Shown: positions 1 to 12,484 of the stretch, one piece after another | Layout of the letters: every line of letters starts with the position of its first letter | How positions within the stretch are numbered: the first letter of the stretch is position 1 | Assembly (NCBI GenBank): GCA_021464525.1 | Contig: JADRCO010000441.1 | Coordinates: forward strand, 1 to 33,744 | DNA from: Rhizophagus sp. LPA8_4_AMF | Taxonomy: Eukaryota > Glomeromycota > Glomeromycetes > Glomerales > Glomeraceae | Direction of reading: 5' to 3' | Length of the DNA stretch: 33,744 nucleotides | The notes under the pieces: generated by a model | Told to the model about the DNA's origin: nothing | Databases searched by the model: none | Seen by the model: only the letters and a program-made list of their open reading frames with translations | Made by a program: the position numbers and the translations under genes

Positions 1-99
1 TATAAACTTATTTATAAATTTATTTTTATTAATAAAAAAAAAATATTATTATAATAATTTCCTAAAAATAAAGAAAAAATTATTCTTTTTCATCTACAT

Positions 100-2330
100 C
101 ACCTACATCGATGAATTTATTCAATAAATCCTCTACATTATAATCAAAATTTTCTCCCTATCGCTTTCTTATTCGCTTTCTTGCTCATCATTATTACCAT
201 TATCTGTATTAATTTTTTTGTATTCTTCTTCAGATTCATCTAAAATATCATCCAGGATCTTTCCAATTTCTTCAATTATTAATTTGTGTGATAAATCAAC
301 AAATTTATCAATTTATACATATTCTATTAGGACAACACAATTATCTGGAGGAACTGTAATTTGATTAGGTAAACTTTCATTTGATAAAACATCACATTCA
401 TCATCATCATCATTATTTTCTGCCAGAGCTTCTGCAATTTGAATGTTCATTTCAGTTTCGCTAATACAAGTATCATTTTTTTTTACACCGTAAAAATCAA
501 GCTCTTTCTTAACATTAGACTTCCAATGCATAATCATTTTAGCCATAGATTCTAGTCAACTTATATTTAAATTTAAATGCTAATCATTAAATAGCCAGTA
601 AAGTGTTGAGAATCCTCGTTCGTAACTTGCAGAATTTAGATAAATCGCTAATAGATGGCGAGCGACTCTTAAAAGGCTATTTGGTCAAGAATCAGAATCG
701 ATCAAATTCCACCAATTTAGAGGATCATCTAGAAAGCAAGATTCATCAAGATCAAAGGGTAGTTTATTATCATGGTAGTTCTTAATTTGTTCACATAGAG
801 TCCTGGATTCTTTAAGATCAAATCCTAACCTTTTACTAATTATAGTAGCGTACCTCATGATCCTTGAATAAGCTTTGACTGTGAAAGGCTTACTCCTAAA
901 TCGGGGATCTAAGAAAAAGCAGGTTATATATTTGTCATCATCAAACTCTTTGAATCTTTTGTTCATCACGTTAAAATAATGGTTACAGAAGTTTTAATTA
1001 AATAATTTGGGTAATTTTTTTAAAACTGCTAATAGTCGTATCAAACTTAAAAAACAGTCTCTAAGTGATCTTGATTCTAAAGCTAAGGCAGCTTTTCTCA
1101 GTAGATCTAAAACGAATGAAAGAATTCATAAATCGAAAAAAAAATTTCATATTTAGATAATACGTTTGACCTTATCATTTAACAAATTACTTTCATTAGT
1201 AATAATTTGTTCTAGTACTAGTTCTAACCTAATTACTGAATCCACTGATTCGCTAGCCATTGTCTATTACGTCTTACAATACAACTTTATGCCTCCTCCA
1301 TGAATACTATTTTTTTTGATGAGTTGTATGAGTTTGGCTTCATCTTGATGAGAATTTTTAAAAAATAAAGCTAATGTATTAACTTTTCATAATAAATGAT
1401 CTCCAAAACTTTCTTTAATTATATTACACGCAATAAGATTGATCGCATATACTATACATTGTACGTTTTGATATTAGGGTATTTCTCTTCAATAATTTTG
1501 CATGTATTCTGAACGTTTGAGGCATTATCAAATATAATAACTGATATTTTATTTGGACTGATCTTTTCAATTACTTTTCCAATCACTTTAGCTACGTAAT
1601 TACCTGTATGCAAATGTTCTGACAAATCTTAAAGTTTATACAAATACTCTTCTCTTGGAAAAGTCATAATAACAAAATTCCATATAGAACGATAATGAGT
1701 GGGAACGTCCAACCATCGAATGCTAAATTATATTAATATTAATATTATTATTTAAAAACACATTAATAATATTATTTTAAAAAAGTATAAAAAAAGTATA
1801 TTAAAAACCTAAAGTCAAATTAGCTTCATTCTCAATGACAGATGTGACAGTTGAGTTCACCATTGCTAATTTCCGTTCAAATAACTGATCTGACAAAAAT
1901 TCTTTGGTTGGCAGCTTATACCAACTATCTGGAATGAAATACCACATGCAACAAAAAATTTAACCAAGGCACGATTAATCCTAGTTACTATACCATCAGG
2001 AATTTTGGTGGAATTATGATAGTCTGTCATAATTAACTGATTATTTCCAACAATATTTTCTTTTTTTATTAACTTTATCTTTATGCTCTAATATTTTATT
2101 CAAATATTTTCTAACAATGGGTCCTGGAACGTCCAAGCAGTGGTTTGCGAAGTGCTTTTTAAGTTTTGATATATCACTTCGCGATCATGAAAAATTACAA
2201 TATTTACAAGTGGTATTATATTTTCCTGAATCAACAGGATTTCCTCTAATAGCGTCCTCCCAGATAGAGCTGGAAGGCCTACCACCTTTACTTTTCTTTT
2301 TTTCTAAGTCTAATACAGGTCAAATAAAGG
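100..2330 (-). pseudogene. Decayed hAT-family transposase with BED zinc finger
   Basis: Minus-strand translation gives scattered pieces of a hAT (hobo/Ac/Tam3) transposase in the expected order. Near 2,110-2,290 there is a BED-type zinc finger (C-x2-C spaced from later His and Cys residues, followed by a conserved LDVPGPIV-like stretch), interrupted by an in-frame TGA where a Trp is expected. Near 1,470-1,640 lies the RNase-H-like core (reads IIFDNASNVQNTC after a GNYVAKVIGKVIEKI stretch). At 685-969 there is a C-terminal segment with FLDPRFR followed by a short WW-containing tail. Many stops and frameshifts separate the pieces, so the gene is dead. No convincing terminal inverted repeats or target duplication were found, so the element's ends are approximate. 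In an intact element the protein would cut and paste its own DNA. Confidence 0.75.
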
Positions 2331-2950
2331 TTTACTGGATAAATTTCATATAGCCGATAGCCTTATTATATAGTTTCAGTTTTAACCTGAATGGCAACTG
2401 ATTGATCTGCCTGATTTGTGACCAGTTCTTGGCGTAAATCAGGTTTAAATCACATGACTTTCAGGTTAAAACATAACGGTAAAGTGCTATATGAATATTG
2501 GGAGAATTTTAGCAACCCAATATTTCTCTTAATCCTTACCGAACTATTTATGATATTAGATGTATATTTGCTACATCAAAATCTGGTTTCTTCATTATTA
2601 TTTATTTATTTATATATACTATATATTATTTATTTATTTATTTATTAACATATATATATATATTTATTTTATTATTATATTTAAATTATATTCATTTATT
2701 CTATCTATTTACATTATGTTGTTAATAGTTTGGAATATTATTTCAGTTAGTTCAATTCCAACAAACAACTATTTTCAAAGTTTATATGCCAACTCTTCCA
2801 AAACTATTACCTGAGGAGTATTATACTAATACCAAACGAATTAAGCAAAAGATGGATATTAGATTGTGGTGAATTAGGTTGATTTTAGCTTGATAAAATT
2901 GTAAGGTGAAACGTTATTGAACATGGATTATTAAAGTCTAAAACTTCTGA
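2331..2950. other. AT-rich intergenic stretch, low complexity
   Basis: No gene is recognised here. Positions about 2,595-2,700 are TA/TTTA low-complexity sequence, which creates long but meaningless open frames rich in Tyr and Ile. I see no RNA gene or clear transposon end. Confidence 0.6.
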
Positions 2951-3760
2951 ACTAGTTCAGAACTTCTGAAACAATCTAAGAGAGTCGATATCTATAAAAA
3001 AAAGAACTTTATTAGTAAGCATTTTAATAACTATAATAAAAAATTATAATCTACTCTTATAATTTTACCTTGCGTCCATTTCATTCTTAAAAGGTCTAAG
3101 GAGCTGTTCTCTGAAAAAAGCAAAAAATATTTAGTAAATGTTTTAGCAAATATATCATAAAAAATAAGTTCCAGTTTTACTTTACGTCCATTTTGTCTTA
3201 AGAGGTCCAGGAAGCTGTTCTCTATAAAAAAAGAACGCTTAGTAAATATTCTTAATGAAAAATATTAAAAAAATTAGTTCTGGTACCTTACGTCAGTTTC
3301 ATCTTGAGAGAATTACCTACAAGAAAAAGAAAAAAAGTAACGTTAAAAACGTTACAAAAAAATAAATAACACCCTTTCCCTATTTACCTTTCGCCTGAAG
3401 TCCAGTTCGTAATTTTGTCTGGTGTTCTTACAAAAGAAGAAAAAATGTTAGAAACGTTTCTTATTTAACACATTACACCTATTCCACTCACCTCTTGTAT
3501 AAGTTCAGTTAGTTCAAAACTCTAACCATATTTTTCATATTCTCGTTATTATATACAATGACCACCGGTTCTAATAGTTTAATATCTAATCATCTAATAA
3601 GCATTTCATAAAATAAATTTTTCAGCGTCTGACGTCCTAAAATAATGATTATCTGATCTTATTTGCAAACTATAAATATATCTATATTATCTAGTAACTT
3701 AAAAAACAAAAAAAATGAAAACGTTAGTGCGTTTCTTTAACACAATTAAACACTACTATA
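2950..3760 (-). repeat. Degenerate tandem array of mini-exon-like units
   Basis: On the minus strand, related units recur about every 101-112 bp. Each has a 30-42 nt core at 3,388-3,426, 3,287-3,316, 3,181-3,221 and 3,069-3,110, with a further related unit near 3,492. Cores are preceded by a pyrimidine-rich stretch ending in AG (CAG, TAG or AAG) and followed by GTAAA, GTACC or GTGAGT. The spacers are themselves similar and contain a branch-point-like TTTACTAA. Two cores translate to NSSLDLLRMKWTQ and NSFLDLLRQNGRK, and a third to NTRQNYELDFRRK. Phases between cores do not all match and some joins meet stops, so the array looks decayed. No start codon with a signal peptide was found. It may be a remnant of a gene whose protein repeats were each encoded by one small exon, or a non-coding satellite that resembles this. 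Confidence 0.5.
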
Positions 3761-4449
3761 TACTCCATATACCTACATCATAATGTTTACCAAAGTACTT
3801 ATTAAATATTTATGTGTAGCACTTATTGAATACAAGCTGCATTGAAAAAGTACTTATAAATGTTGACTTAAAGTATTAAAAAAATACTTAAAAAATTAAA
3901 TATTTAATAAATAATAAAATTTAATACTATTTTAATGTTTATTTTTTTTATACTTAATAAATACAAATTTTTAATACTTATCAAATACTGCTGTTTAGTA
4001 AATACAAGACTCCATTTGGTTTAATTTCGTGATGTAAGCCAAATTTCTAAGAGTCCGATTGAATGAAAATTGAACAATAATTACAAAAACTAAATAAAAA
4101 CTGTACAATGTTCATACATTGACTTTTTACTGGGCAAATATTTTATATAAAATTTTCACAATTTGCAAATTTATATAAATGGGTAAAATATCATATTTGG
4201 TATATTCTAATACATCAACAATAAATTGAAGGTATTTTTAATATATATTTTAATAACACATCCTAATATGTCACTTGAAACTAAAAAAGCCAAATTATAT
4301 CTTACCTAGAAATATGTAATTACCATTATTGGATTCTTCTTAATGAGTTAATTTTAATAAATTGTATTTTATCTTTTTATAATTACTGGATGGCTAAAAA
4401 TTTTATTTGCAGGCAAATTTGTCTATAAAGGTTTACAAAAAAAGGAATA
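3761..4449. other. AT-rich intergenic stretch with recurring short motif
   Basis: No gene is seen. Between about 3,790 and 4,010 a short motif resembling ACTTAnnAAATAC recurs several times (for example near 3,795, 3,820, 3,950 and 3,975), suggesting an old degenerate repeat. The remainder is featureless AT-rich sequence. Confidence 0.4.
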
Positions 4450-5610
4450 AATCAGTAATCAGATTTTCAATGAATTTTTTACTATTTGATTTTTTTTATT
4501 GAGATGAATCAAATGGTAATAAATTTATCTTTCTAGCTTTAATATTGATAAAGATTGATACATTTAAAAAATAATATACAAATTATTTCAATTATTAACT
4601 GTAAAATCTTAATTAGTGATTAGATTTCAATAAATTTAATCTTTTTATTAAGGTAAATCAAATGATAATAAATTCATCTCTTTAGATTTAATATTAACAG
4701 AGATCAATGCATTTAAAAATGTATATTTACTAAAGTTAAATTTTTTAAATTAATTAAAATAAAACAATAAATAGCAAAAAAAATTTTGTAAGATTAATCA
4801 AAAAAGTCCTAATTTGCCAAAAATATTATTGATTTTTTAAATTAATATAATTTGCCAAAATTTAAAAATATATTTTTATATTAAATTGTACTAAATTTGC
4901 TAAAAATTTAAATTAGATTTTAAGTTAACTTTAATTTAATTTTATATAAACTTCATAGTAAATTCTAATTTAAATTTATAAAGATATATTAACTTTTTAA
5001 CTTCAAATTTTACTTTGCAAACTAGTGATTGGATTTTAATAATCTTAGATTTTTTTAGATTTGTTTGTTAAGATAAATATTTAATATTTATTTTTTATTG
5101 CAATATTAATTAAAATATTTTATTTTAAAATTTTTATTATATAAGATTTAAATTATCTTAATATTATTTGAAATTCTATTTAAAATTCCAAATAGATTAG
5201 GTCAGGTCAGATAGTTGATTATTGATTTAATTTAACCTAAAATACCAAATTATAAGTTAGGTTGAGTTAAATTATAAGTCATATTATTTAAATTATTTCA
5301 ATATCTAATATTTGAAAATTAATACATTATAGTTTATTGAATTCATTTTAATAAAATAAATTGAATGATAGTTGTTTTATTTAAAATAGATTAATATTGA
5401 CAGAACTAGATTATATTTTATATTTATATATTAATTTATAAAAATATGTTTTAAAATTTTTAATAATAAATTAAAACAAATAATATCTTAATAACCAGTA
5501 ATTAGAAATTGATTAAATAAAGCTCATTAGATTCATCTTGATAAAATGATTCAAATAATAGTAAATTTATATCAAATAAATTAATATTGACAGAGATATT
5601 AAATTTAAGA
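4450..5610. repeat. Diverged AT-rich repeat units
   Basis: A block of about 110-120 bp beginning with a form of CAGTAATCAGATTT and ending with a form of TTAATATTGACAGAGAT recurs at about 4,450-4,570 and 4,605-4,720. Partial copies lie near 5,025-5,080, 5,345-5,410 and 5,493-5,600. Copies share the order AGTGATTAGATTT, AATCAAATG, ATAATAAATT and TTAATATT but are heavily diverged. No coding potential is visible. An imperfect inverted repeat lies near 5,228-5,273. Confidence 0.4.
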
Positions 5611-6929
5611 TTGAATTAGATTAGATTAAAATCCTGTTTACTTCTAATAGAGATCACTTATCATAGGCTTAAAGTAAAAATTATATGTATAAATAAATAA
5701 ATTAAATTTAAAAAAGAAAAGTTATTATCTTTTTAAATCATTATCCAATAGAATAAAAAATTAAAGTAAAGTAAAAATCATTAGTAAAGGGCTAATATTT
5801 TACATGATCTTTATTATAAGTAAATGAGTTTTATTAAGTTATATAACTGATCTTTTGCAGTTATCTGACTTGCTAGATGACTAGATCAGATTTGGAACTC
5901 TAATTCTATTATTATAAAAAATAAAATTTTTATAATACGATTATAATAATATAAATATATTAAATGTATTTTCTAAAGTCTAATATAAGATTATAAATAG
6001 TTTTTATATAAAAATAATAGAATTTTTAAATTTTTACTTTCTTTTTCTATTAAAATAAAAATAATTGCTTAGATTTTTTTAATAAAGTTATTTTTTAAAA
6101 GAAAAAATCTTTATTGAAGAAATATATTAATTCACTATTAGTGCAGAATCTCTTTGCAGATTAAATTTCTTTTATAATGAATATGATTTGTATCTACTTA
6201 AATATTATTTTAAAAAGAATTTTATACCCAAAATTTTTAAACATACAAGCCATTAGCCTACTACTTAAAAAAAGGGTAATGTTACTTTACAATAAAAAAA
6301 ATATTAATTCATAATTGGATATAATTGCAACAGCCAAACCTAAAAAAGCTAAAAAAAAAATAAATTTAGTAAAAAAAAAAGAAATTAGCTTTTGATATTT
6401 TAATAAAAAGTAAATATCTGAAATTTACATTATTTAATGGTACTGGTGATGAATACAATGGATTCTTTTGAATTCCAGAACAAACCTCACACTTAAAAGA
6501 AAAAAAAAAAATCTCAAAGAAGCTGTAATTTGATTAATACCAATTCTACTAATATAAATTTACCACAGTATTACTATTTGAATTATTCAATAAGATATTT
6601 ACTTTTAAAATTTTATTATCTGTTATGATCTTTACTCTTTCAACCATTAGATAATTTTAGCAGAAATTTGAAATGATCGGCATAAAAGGTGCTATCTTTG
6701 AAAGTATAGTATAACAAAAGACCAGAATTCTTGAAAGAATACGAAAATACTAAGGTAAAATATGACAATGAGTTACATTATATACAATGAATAACGTTGT
6801 TTAATTTGCTAAACAATACGTTGAAATAATTTTGAGAATTAGAATAGCTTATTTATCTTTTATTTCGTCTTGTGATTTTATATTATGTCAAATTAAGTAT
6901 CTATCAATTATCGAAAAACAGTTGTTTGA
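5611..6929. other. AT-rich intergenic stretch downstream of SMC6
   Basis: No gene or RNA is recognised. The sequence is dominated by A/T runs. The last few hundred bases before the SMC6 stop codon probably contain its 3' untranslated region and polyadenylation signals. Confidence 0.5.
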
Positions 6930-9900
6930 TTATGAGTCAACATTTAAAACTCCTTGACCTCTTTCAGGATCTTGTAATCTATGTACGCGAACATCAGGAC
7001 CAGGCGAAACACTGCTCGCGTCCTGTGGAGTAATCAAAATATATTGTGTGCAATCTGCAGCACGTGCCGATTCAATCTATTTTTATATGGTGAAAATTTT
7101 ATTAAGACATGTAGAGTTTTAAGACAAATATCTCTATATTTACCATCATTTTCATGCTTATCCTACGGTTAACAGCGTCCATAAAAACATCAAACTCGTC
7201 AAGGCTTTAAAGTATAAAATAAACAAAATTAATGTAGATTGTAGATTAGGGTAATAAGTGGAAGACATGACAGCTTTATAATCTTACCATCGAATAGGAC
7301 ATCCCATAGCATCCCAAAGAGCCAATAATAAACAAATAGTGGAGAAAGACTTTTCTCCACCAGAAAGGGATTTCGGATCCTTGTCTCTATTTTGGCTTAG
7401 TTGGTCATCGATTTGAACCTATATATCAACATATTAATTAGCCGCAATTTTTTTCATAATTTTCATAAACGGGACAATAATTCAAAAATTTACGAACTCT
7501 CAGGGACAATTTATTACTCTGGTGGTCAAAGTCCAATTTTCCCGAATAACCACGTATAGATAGTTGCATAGAAAATTGCATCCTGGCACGAACAGCAATA
7601 AACGTTCTAAAAAAATGCCACTTATACATGCGATCTTGCAAAGCCCGTTTGAGTTCCTAATATTATAATAAATTTGAACTTATTATTTTACAACATTGAA
7701 GATATAACATTTTTAACGTTAACAAATACTTTGATAAATCGATCCATAAGCATTATCTCCTTCCTCGCATTACGATAAGCATCTCGTGCAGCAGACATAG
7801 CTGATGAAACTTCTTCGAGACTTGCACCATGTCTTTGAGAAGGAAGAGGAGAAAATCAAAAAGGTTATAAGATTCTAAGTCTATATAATTCTTTTACCAA
7901 AATCATTCAAAATTTATTAAAACCGCACTCTTTTTCTCTTTCTCTCAATCGAGTACTAATTTCTTTTATTTCACGATCAAGTTCATGTGCTGGCTTCATA
8001 ACTTCGACTCGTTCAGGACAATAAGTTTTTGCTTGATTTGTCCATTCCTGTATATTCAAAACATTGGCAATTACATATAATTATATAATAAAGCTATAAA
8101 TGTACTTAGATTTAATAAATGAAATAATAAATACCTCAAGAGTACGTTTTTTTTTATCAACTTCAGATGAAATTGACGCAATCTTTTCTTTTTCTGACGC
8201 TAATTTGTTTTCCCAGTGTTTTTTACTCACTTCGCTCTTTACTCGTATTCGAACCTTTTCTTCAATATTTGCCTTTTTTGGTAAATGAAAAGGTAAAAAT
8301 ATATAAGTATATATATAGTATGAAGTATAATATCGGAGTTACTATTCACAACTCACGCCAAGACTTTCGGCCTCGCTTGACAGTGAATCCAGCCTCTGTT
8401 GAATATCTTCAAATTCATTCTTTAAAGGTTCATGTTCTTGATTTATTTTTACAATTTTTCTTTGAATATTGGTATATTGTCCCTTATACATTTCAATCTC
8501 TCGCTCAGTTTCCTGCGGAAATGTGATTATTTAGCATAGTAATATGCGATCCATTACATAACAAATCAACATATAAAATTATTATACTTTTATAACTTCT
8601 TCAAGAGCAGCGATGTTTGCAGGTACATCTTGCTAATATGAGTAAATAATTTAGTACAAATAACTTATTAATATATTGATGTAAATGATAATTAACCTGC
8701 AGATCATCTTTTAGTTGTAGGATTTTGTTATATAATTCTTTTTCTTCCCGATGATCGTCTTGTAATTTGCACTACAATATTTCATAAAATTGAATGAATA
8801 AAATATTATGTTTTTTTTACATATAAAATATATCAATAGTTTAATATAATACTTGTAAAATCCTTTTTTCTTCATTTGCTTTTTCCAATTCAAATTTAGC
8901 TCTTTCCAGTTCAGCCTTGTACCGATTACATAATTCTTTAGTATCTGATACCTTTTTTTCCGTATCTCTAAATCATTTAATAGGAATAATAAGACTAGTT
9001 ATTTCTTAAAATTTTTTTACTAAACCATAATAATGCGATAATTCACCGAATCTGGAGATCAATATCTTGATTAAATCTTGCTGGTCCTCTGTACTTATTG
9101 ATAGATTGTGTTGAATATCCACCGCCCCTGAAAGTGTAATGTTTTGAAAAGTTAATAATGGAATTTAATTATAAACACAAAATTACTTACTTATGACCAA
9201 CTTTATATCCATCGATAGTAAAACAACCCTCAACATTACGAGGAAACCCTTTTCCATTGTTATACATTATTTTATCAGCTTCTGCGCGATTCTCTACAAG
9301 AATTATCGATTCAATTCGATTATTATTGATGAGACGGCGTTTAACATTTTCATTATCAATCTACAAAAATGTAACGTATTAAATTTGACTAAAGATCAAA
9401 TTTAAGTAATGATAAAAAACATCGACTGGTATAGACACAAACTCTCAGTGCTCGTAAAATGGTAAGAAATCGTTCATCCGGTTCTCCTATTGTGTAATCG
9501 AAACGATCATCCTCGCCGACAATAATTGGTGAATTACTAAGAAAGGATAAAATAAAATTTAAGAATTCGTACATAGATAAAAAAAAAAACTATATTATTT
9601 ACTACTTTTACCAATTATATCTTTTCATTATGTCTGCCAAAAGCCTTTGATCATTGTGATTGTTAACAGCAAACGTACTCAAAGTATTACCGATTACAGA
9701 TTCAAGAGTTTCGCTCCATTCCGGTTTTAGCAATTTAATAAACAACCCAAAAGGTCCTACAGGTTTTCTATGCCATCTAAGCTCTCTATTGATAGCGCTA
9801 AGAACATCAGGTATTGTAGGACCAAAAATCTTGAGATGATCACTCTTCTGATCACTTAATTGTTGCAATAGTCTTTCATAACGTATAATTTCTTCTTGAC

Positions 9901-12064
9901 ATCTTTGAAGTTGACCTTCCCAAGACAATTTTTGACTTTGGATGTGATCAATTTTTTCTTCAAGCTCAGTTAATTGTGATTTACATTGCTTCTGTCCTTC
10001 TACTAATGTTGCATGTTGTTGCTCTGATGCTTTAATAGCACTTATTATTTCGTTACGTTTTTGGCGATTATCATCCTTAAGTTTTGATGTTTCCTCGTTT
10101 ATTTTTTGTTGATGTCTTTCAACATCTTGTTTTAAGCTTTTAATAGAATCATTGATTTCTCTTTCTTCGTTCTATAGGCGATGCATATATTTTTTACGTT
10201 AATACAAATCGATTAAATATTTTAAATTTCTCTTTACCTTTAGTTCGTTTAGTTGCTTCACTTTATCTCTAATATGAGCATTTAATTCTTTTTTCTTTTC
10301 TTTCAAAGGATTGATAGAAATATTTGTCAAACTATGATATTTTTGTTCCAAATCAAGGACAATTGTATTAATTTCTTCAAAATCAGCCTACATTAATTAT
10401 GAAACAGAATTAAAGATTAGAAAACTCTACTGTAAGGTGTTTTTGCATATGATTTCTGTAACTGCCTTTTTTTTAGAAGCATCGTGATTACTCATAATAT
10501 AATAATTTTTACTGATGAACGAACATATTTATTCTTACCTCCTCCTTTTCGAGTTTTTCTTGTAAGTTCGGTAAACGTTTCATGGCTCGTTGTAAATTCC
10601 TTTCGGCGTCATTAACGATTCGTTCTTGTTCTTCAACTTGAGCCCAAGCCATTTGTTCCTTCAATGAAGAGAGGGTCTTTTCAAGTTCACGAGCTCTTTG
10701 CATGTCCTTAAATCTTGCTTCTGCTTCTTTAGCCTCTTTGAGAAGGTCTGGTAAAATTTCATTCTTATATTTGATGATTCCTTTTGTAGTTTCTATACTT
10801 TCGCGAATAAATTCGTAATCTATACTCAATTGAGCTAAATGTGTTCCTTTCATGAAGAACTTATGAAAAAATATTTTGAATATTAATAAATTTGTAAATG
10901 TGATTCAATATTTCATAAATAAAAATATACCTTATATTTATCTTCAGGACTTGATGTGTGTAAAAATTGACGTGCAGTATCTTGAGATAACACATTCAAA
11001 GGGTTATCTACTTGTATCGCCATATGATCCAAGACTGCGTTTAATTCTTCTCGTTTTGTGGAAACTGTCTTTCCATCTTGAGTTTTTAACTTGTATCCAT
11101 TACTTCCATCACGAGAAATTCGACGTTCAACAATGATTGAATCGCCATATATTTCATGGCGAAAAGCGTCTTCTCCACGATTTCGAAGCTTCAAAGTAAT
11201 TTGTGCAACACTATAAAATATACATGGAATGAGTTTTTTTTCGCTCGCAAAACAGAAAAAAAAGGATAAACATATATTAATTACTTGGCTCCTTCACGAA
11301 TAAGCGATTTTAAATTTGAAGCACGATTTGTAACATTAGCTTTTCCCCCAAGGCAGACCGTGATTCCTGTTAAAATTGCGCTTTTTCCACCTGAACAAAA
11401 TAACAAAATTTAGTAAATCGAGTTGTAAAAAGAAAAAAATCAATATATTCAATTTCACACTTACTCCCATTATGTCCTATAATGAAATTGATCTTAGGAC
11501 CAAAAGACACTTTGAGGAATTTATGGCACATAAAATGAACTAATTCAATTGATTCAATAACGGCAGATTCTGCTGTAGACTAATAATAATAATAATTTAA
11601 TTGATTAAAACTATTGGTATTGTTCATCCTGTATTTAATAAAAATTAATTTCCTTACACCAGTATTTCTTTTGCGAAGTATTGCTCTTTCAAATTCCTCA
11701 ACAACATCCTCATCATTTTCAAAATTATCATCTTCTATTATATTGTTAGGAAACGCGTTTATCTCTTCAGTTGTTGAGCGACGAGCGCGTTTTGAATTAA
11801 TATACCTTGATTTTGACTTAAACCTTGACCTAGCTTGACGCTTTCATATTGTCGTAAATTAAATTTATTAAATTTTAATATACTAAAGTGGACAATAATT
11901 TTTACTTGGCTCAGAGCCAAGCGCCTGTTTCCACTTCTATAATTGAGGTTTTCGAAGCAGTAAAATTATGAATAAATATTACTTACTTGATCGTCAGTAG
12001 CTGACTCAACTTCCTCTATTTCACTTTCAATGATTTCCCGATATTGTCTTTTTGAAGACGACAT
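6930..12064 (-). CDS. SMC6: SMC6, structural maintenance of chromosomes protein 6
   Basis: SMC ATPase that pairs with Smc5 in the nuclear Smc5/6 complex, which acts in recombinational repair and replication-fork stability. The start at 12,064 opens an acidic tail (MSSSKRQYREIIESEIEEVE). After a basic/acidic exon (about 11,660-11,846) comes the ATPase head: Walker A GHNGSGKSA is split by an intron between N-G and S-G-K (11,390-11,470). Next is the Smc6-typical QVDNPLNVLSQDTARQFL (about 10,950-11,020), then coiled coil (MKGTHLAQL... 10,509-10,853). The hinge is at 9,608-9,850 (IFGPTIPDVLSAI through a GNTLSTFAV stretch), followed by more coiled coil. The C-terminal head has signature LSGGEKSFSTI near 7,340-7,375 and Walker B/D-loop CLDEFDVFMDAVNRR near 7,165-7,210, joined across an intron. 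The protein ends in PERGQGVLNVDS at the TAA at 6,930-6,932. About twenty short introns are present and I did not fix every boundary. One donor near 7,495 must be GTTCGT to keep frame. It appears intact. Confidence 0.93.
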
Positions 12065-12136
12065 TATTATTTTGAGAGTAAAAAATTATACAAAGCTCCT
12101 TTCGTTTAAATTTAAATCAACGAGAATTTAATACCA

Positions 12137-12160
12137 AAGTCCGAAGTCCGAAGTCCGAAG
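12137..12160. repeat. Three tandem copies of heptamer AAGTCCG
   Basis: AAGTCCG occurs three times head to tail, about 75 bp upstream of the SMC6 start codon. It could be polymerase slippage or a small array of factor sites in the SMC6 promoter or 5' untranslated region. Confidence 0.7.
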
Positions 12161-12461
12161 CCTGGTATGTAATACGAACGCGTGATCATTTACTTTCACA
12201 CAATTCACAATCGCTGATCAGCTGATCAGTCACTAATTACTAATATGTCGCAGGAGAGATCACAGTATAGTATTCACCTTCAAGGCACATTTTTATCTCT
12301 CGCGTCTTTTTTTTTAATACGGAATTTTGAATCGTTCGGAAGGCATAGAATAAATTGAGCGTTCCATAATGATACTATTTTTTTTACAGATATTTTGATC
12401 CTTTGGATAGGCGAAGTTGTTTAACAGGTATAATAAAAGGGGATCCTTAACGTGTACCCCA

Positions 12462-12484
12462 GGTATAGGATATTATCCTATACC
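12462..12484. repeat. Perfect palindrome with 11-bp arms
   Basis: The arms are GGTATAGGATA and TATCCTATACC, separated by a single T. It stands out from the AT-rich background and could be a hairpin, a protein-binding site or part of a small transposon end. No open frame crosses it. Confidence 0.75.

Noticed and set aside
2560..2814. Open frame rich in Tyr and Ile that could be read as a membrane protein
   Set aside because: It is a translation of TA/TTTA low-complexity DNA.
8167..8526. 119-codon plus-strand open frame
   Set aside because: Antisense to SMC6 coiled-coil exons and crosses their introns; no domain content.
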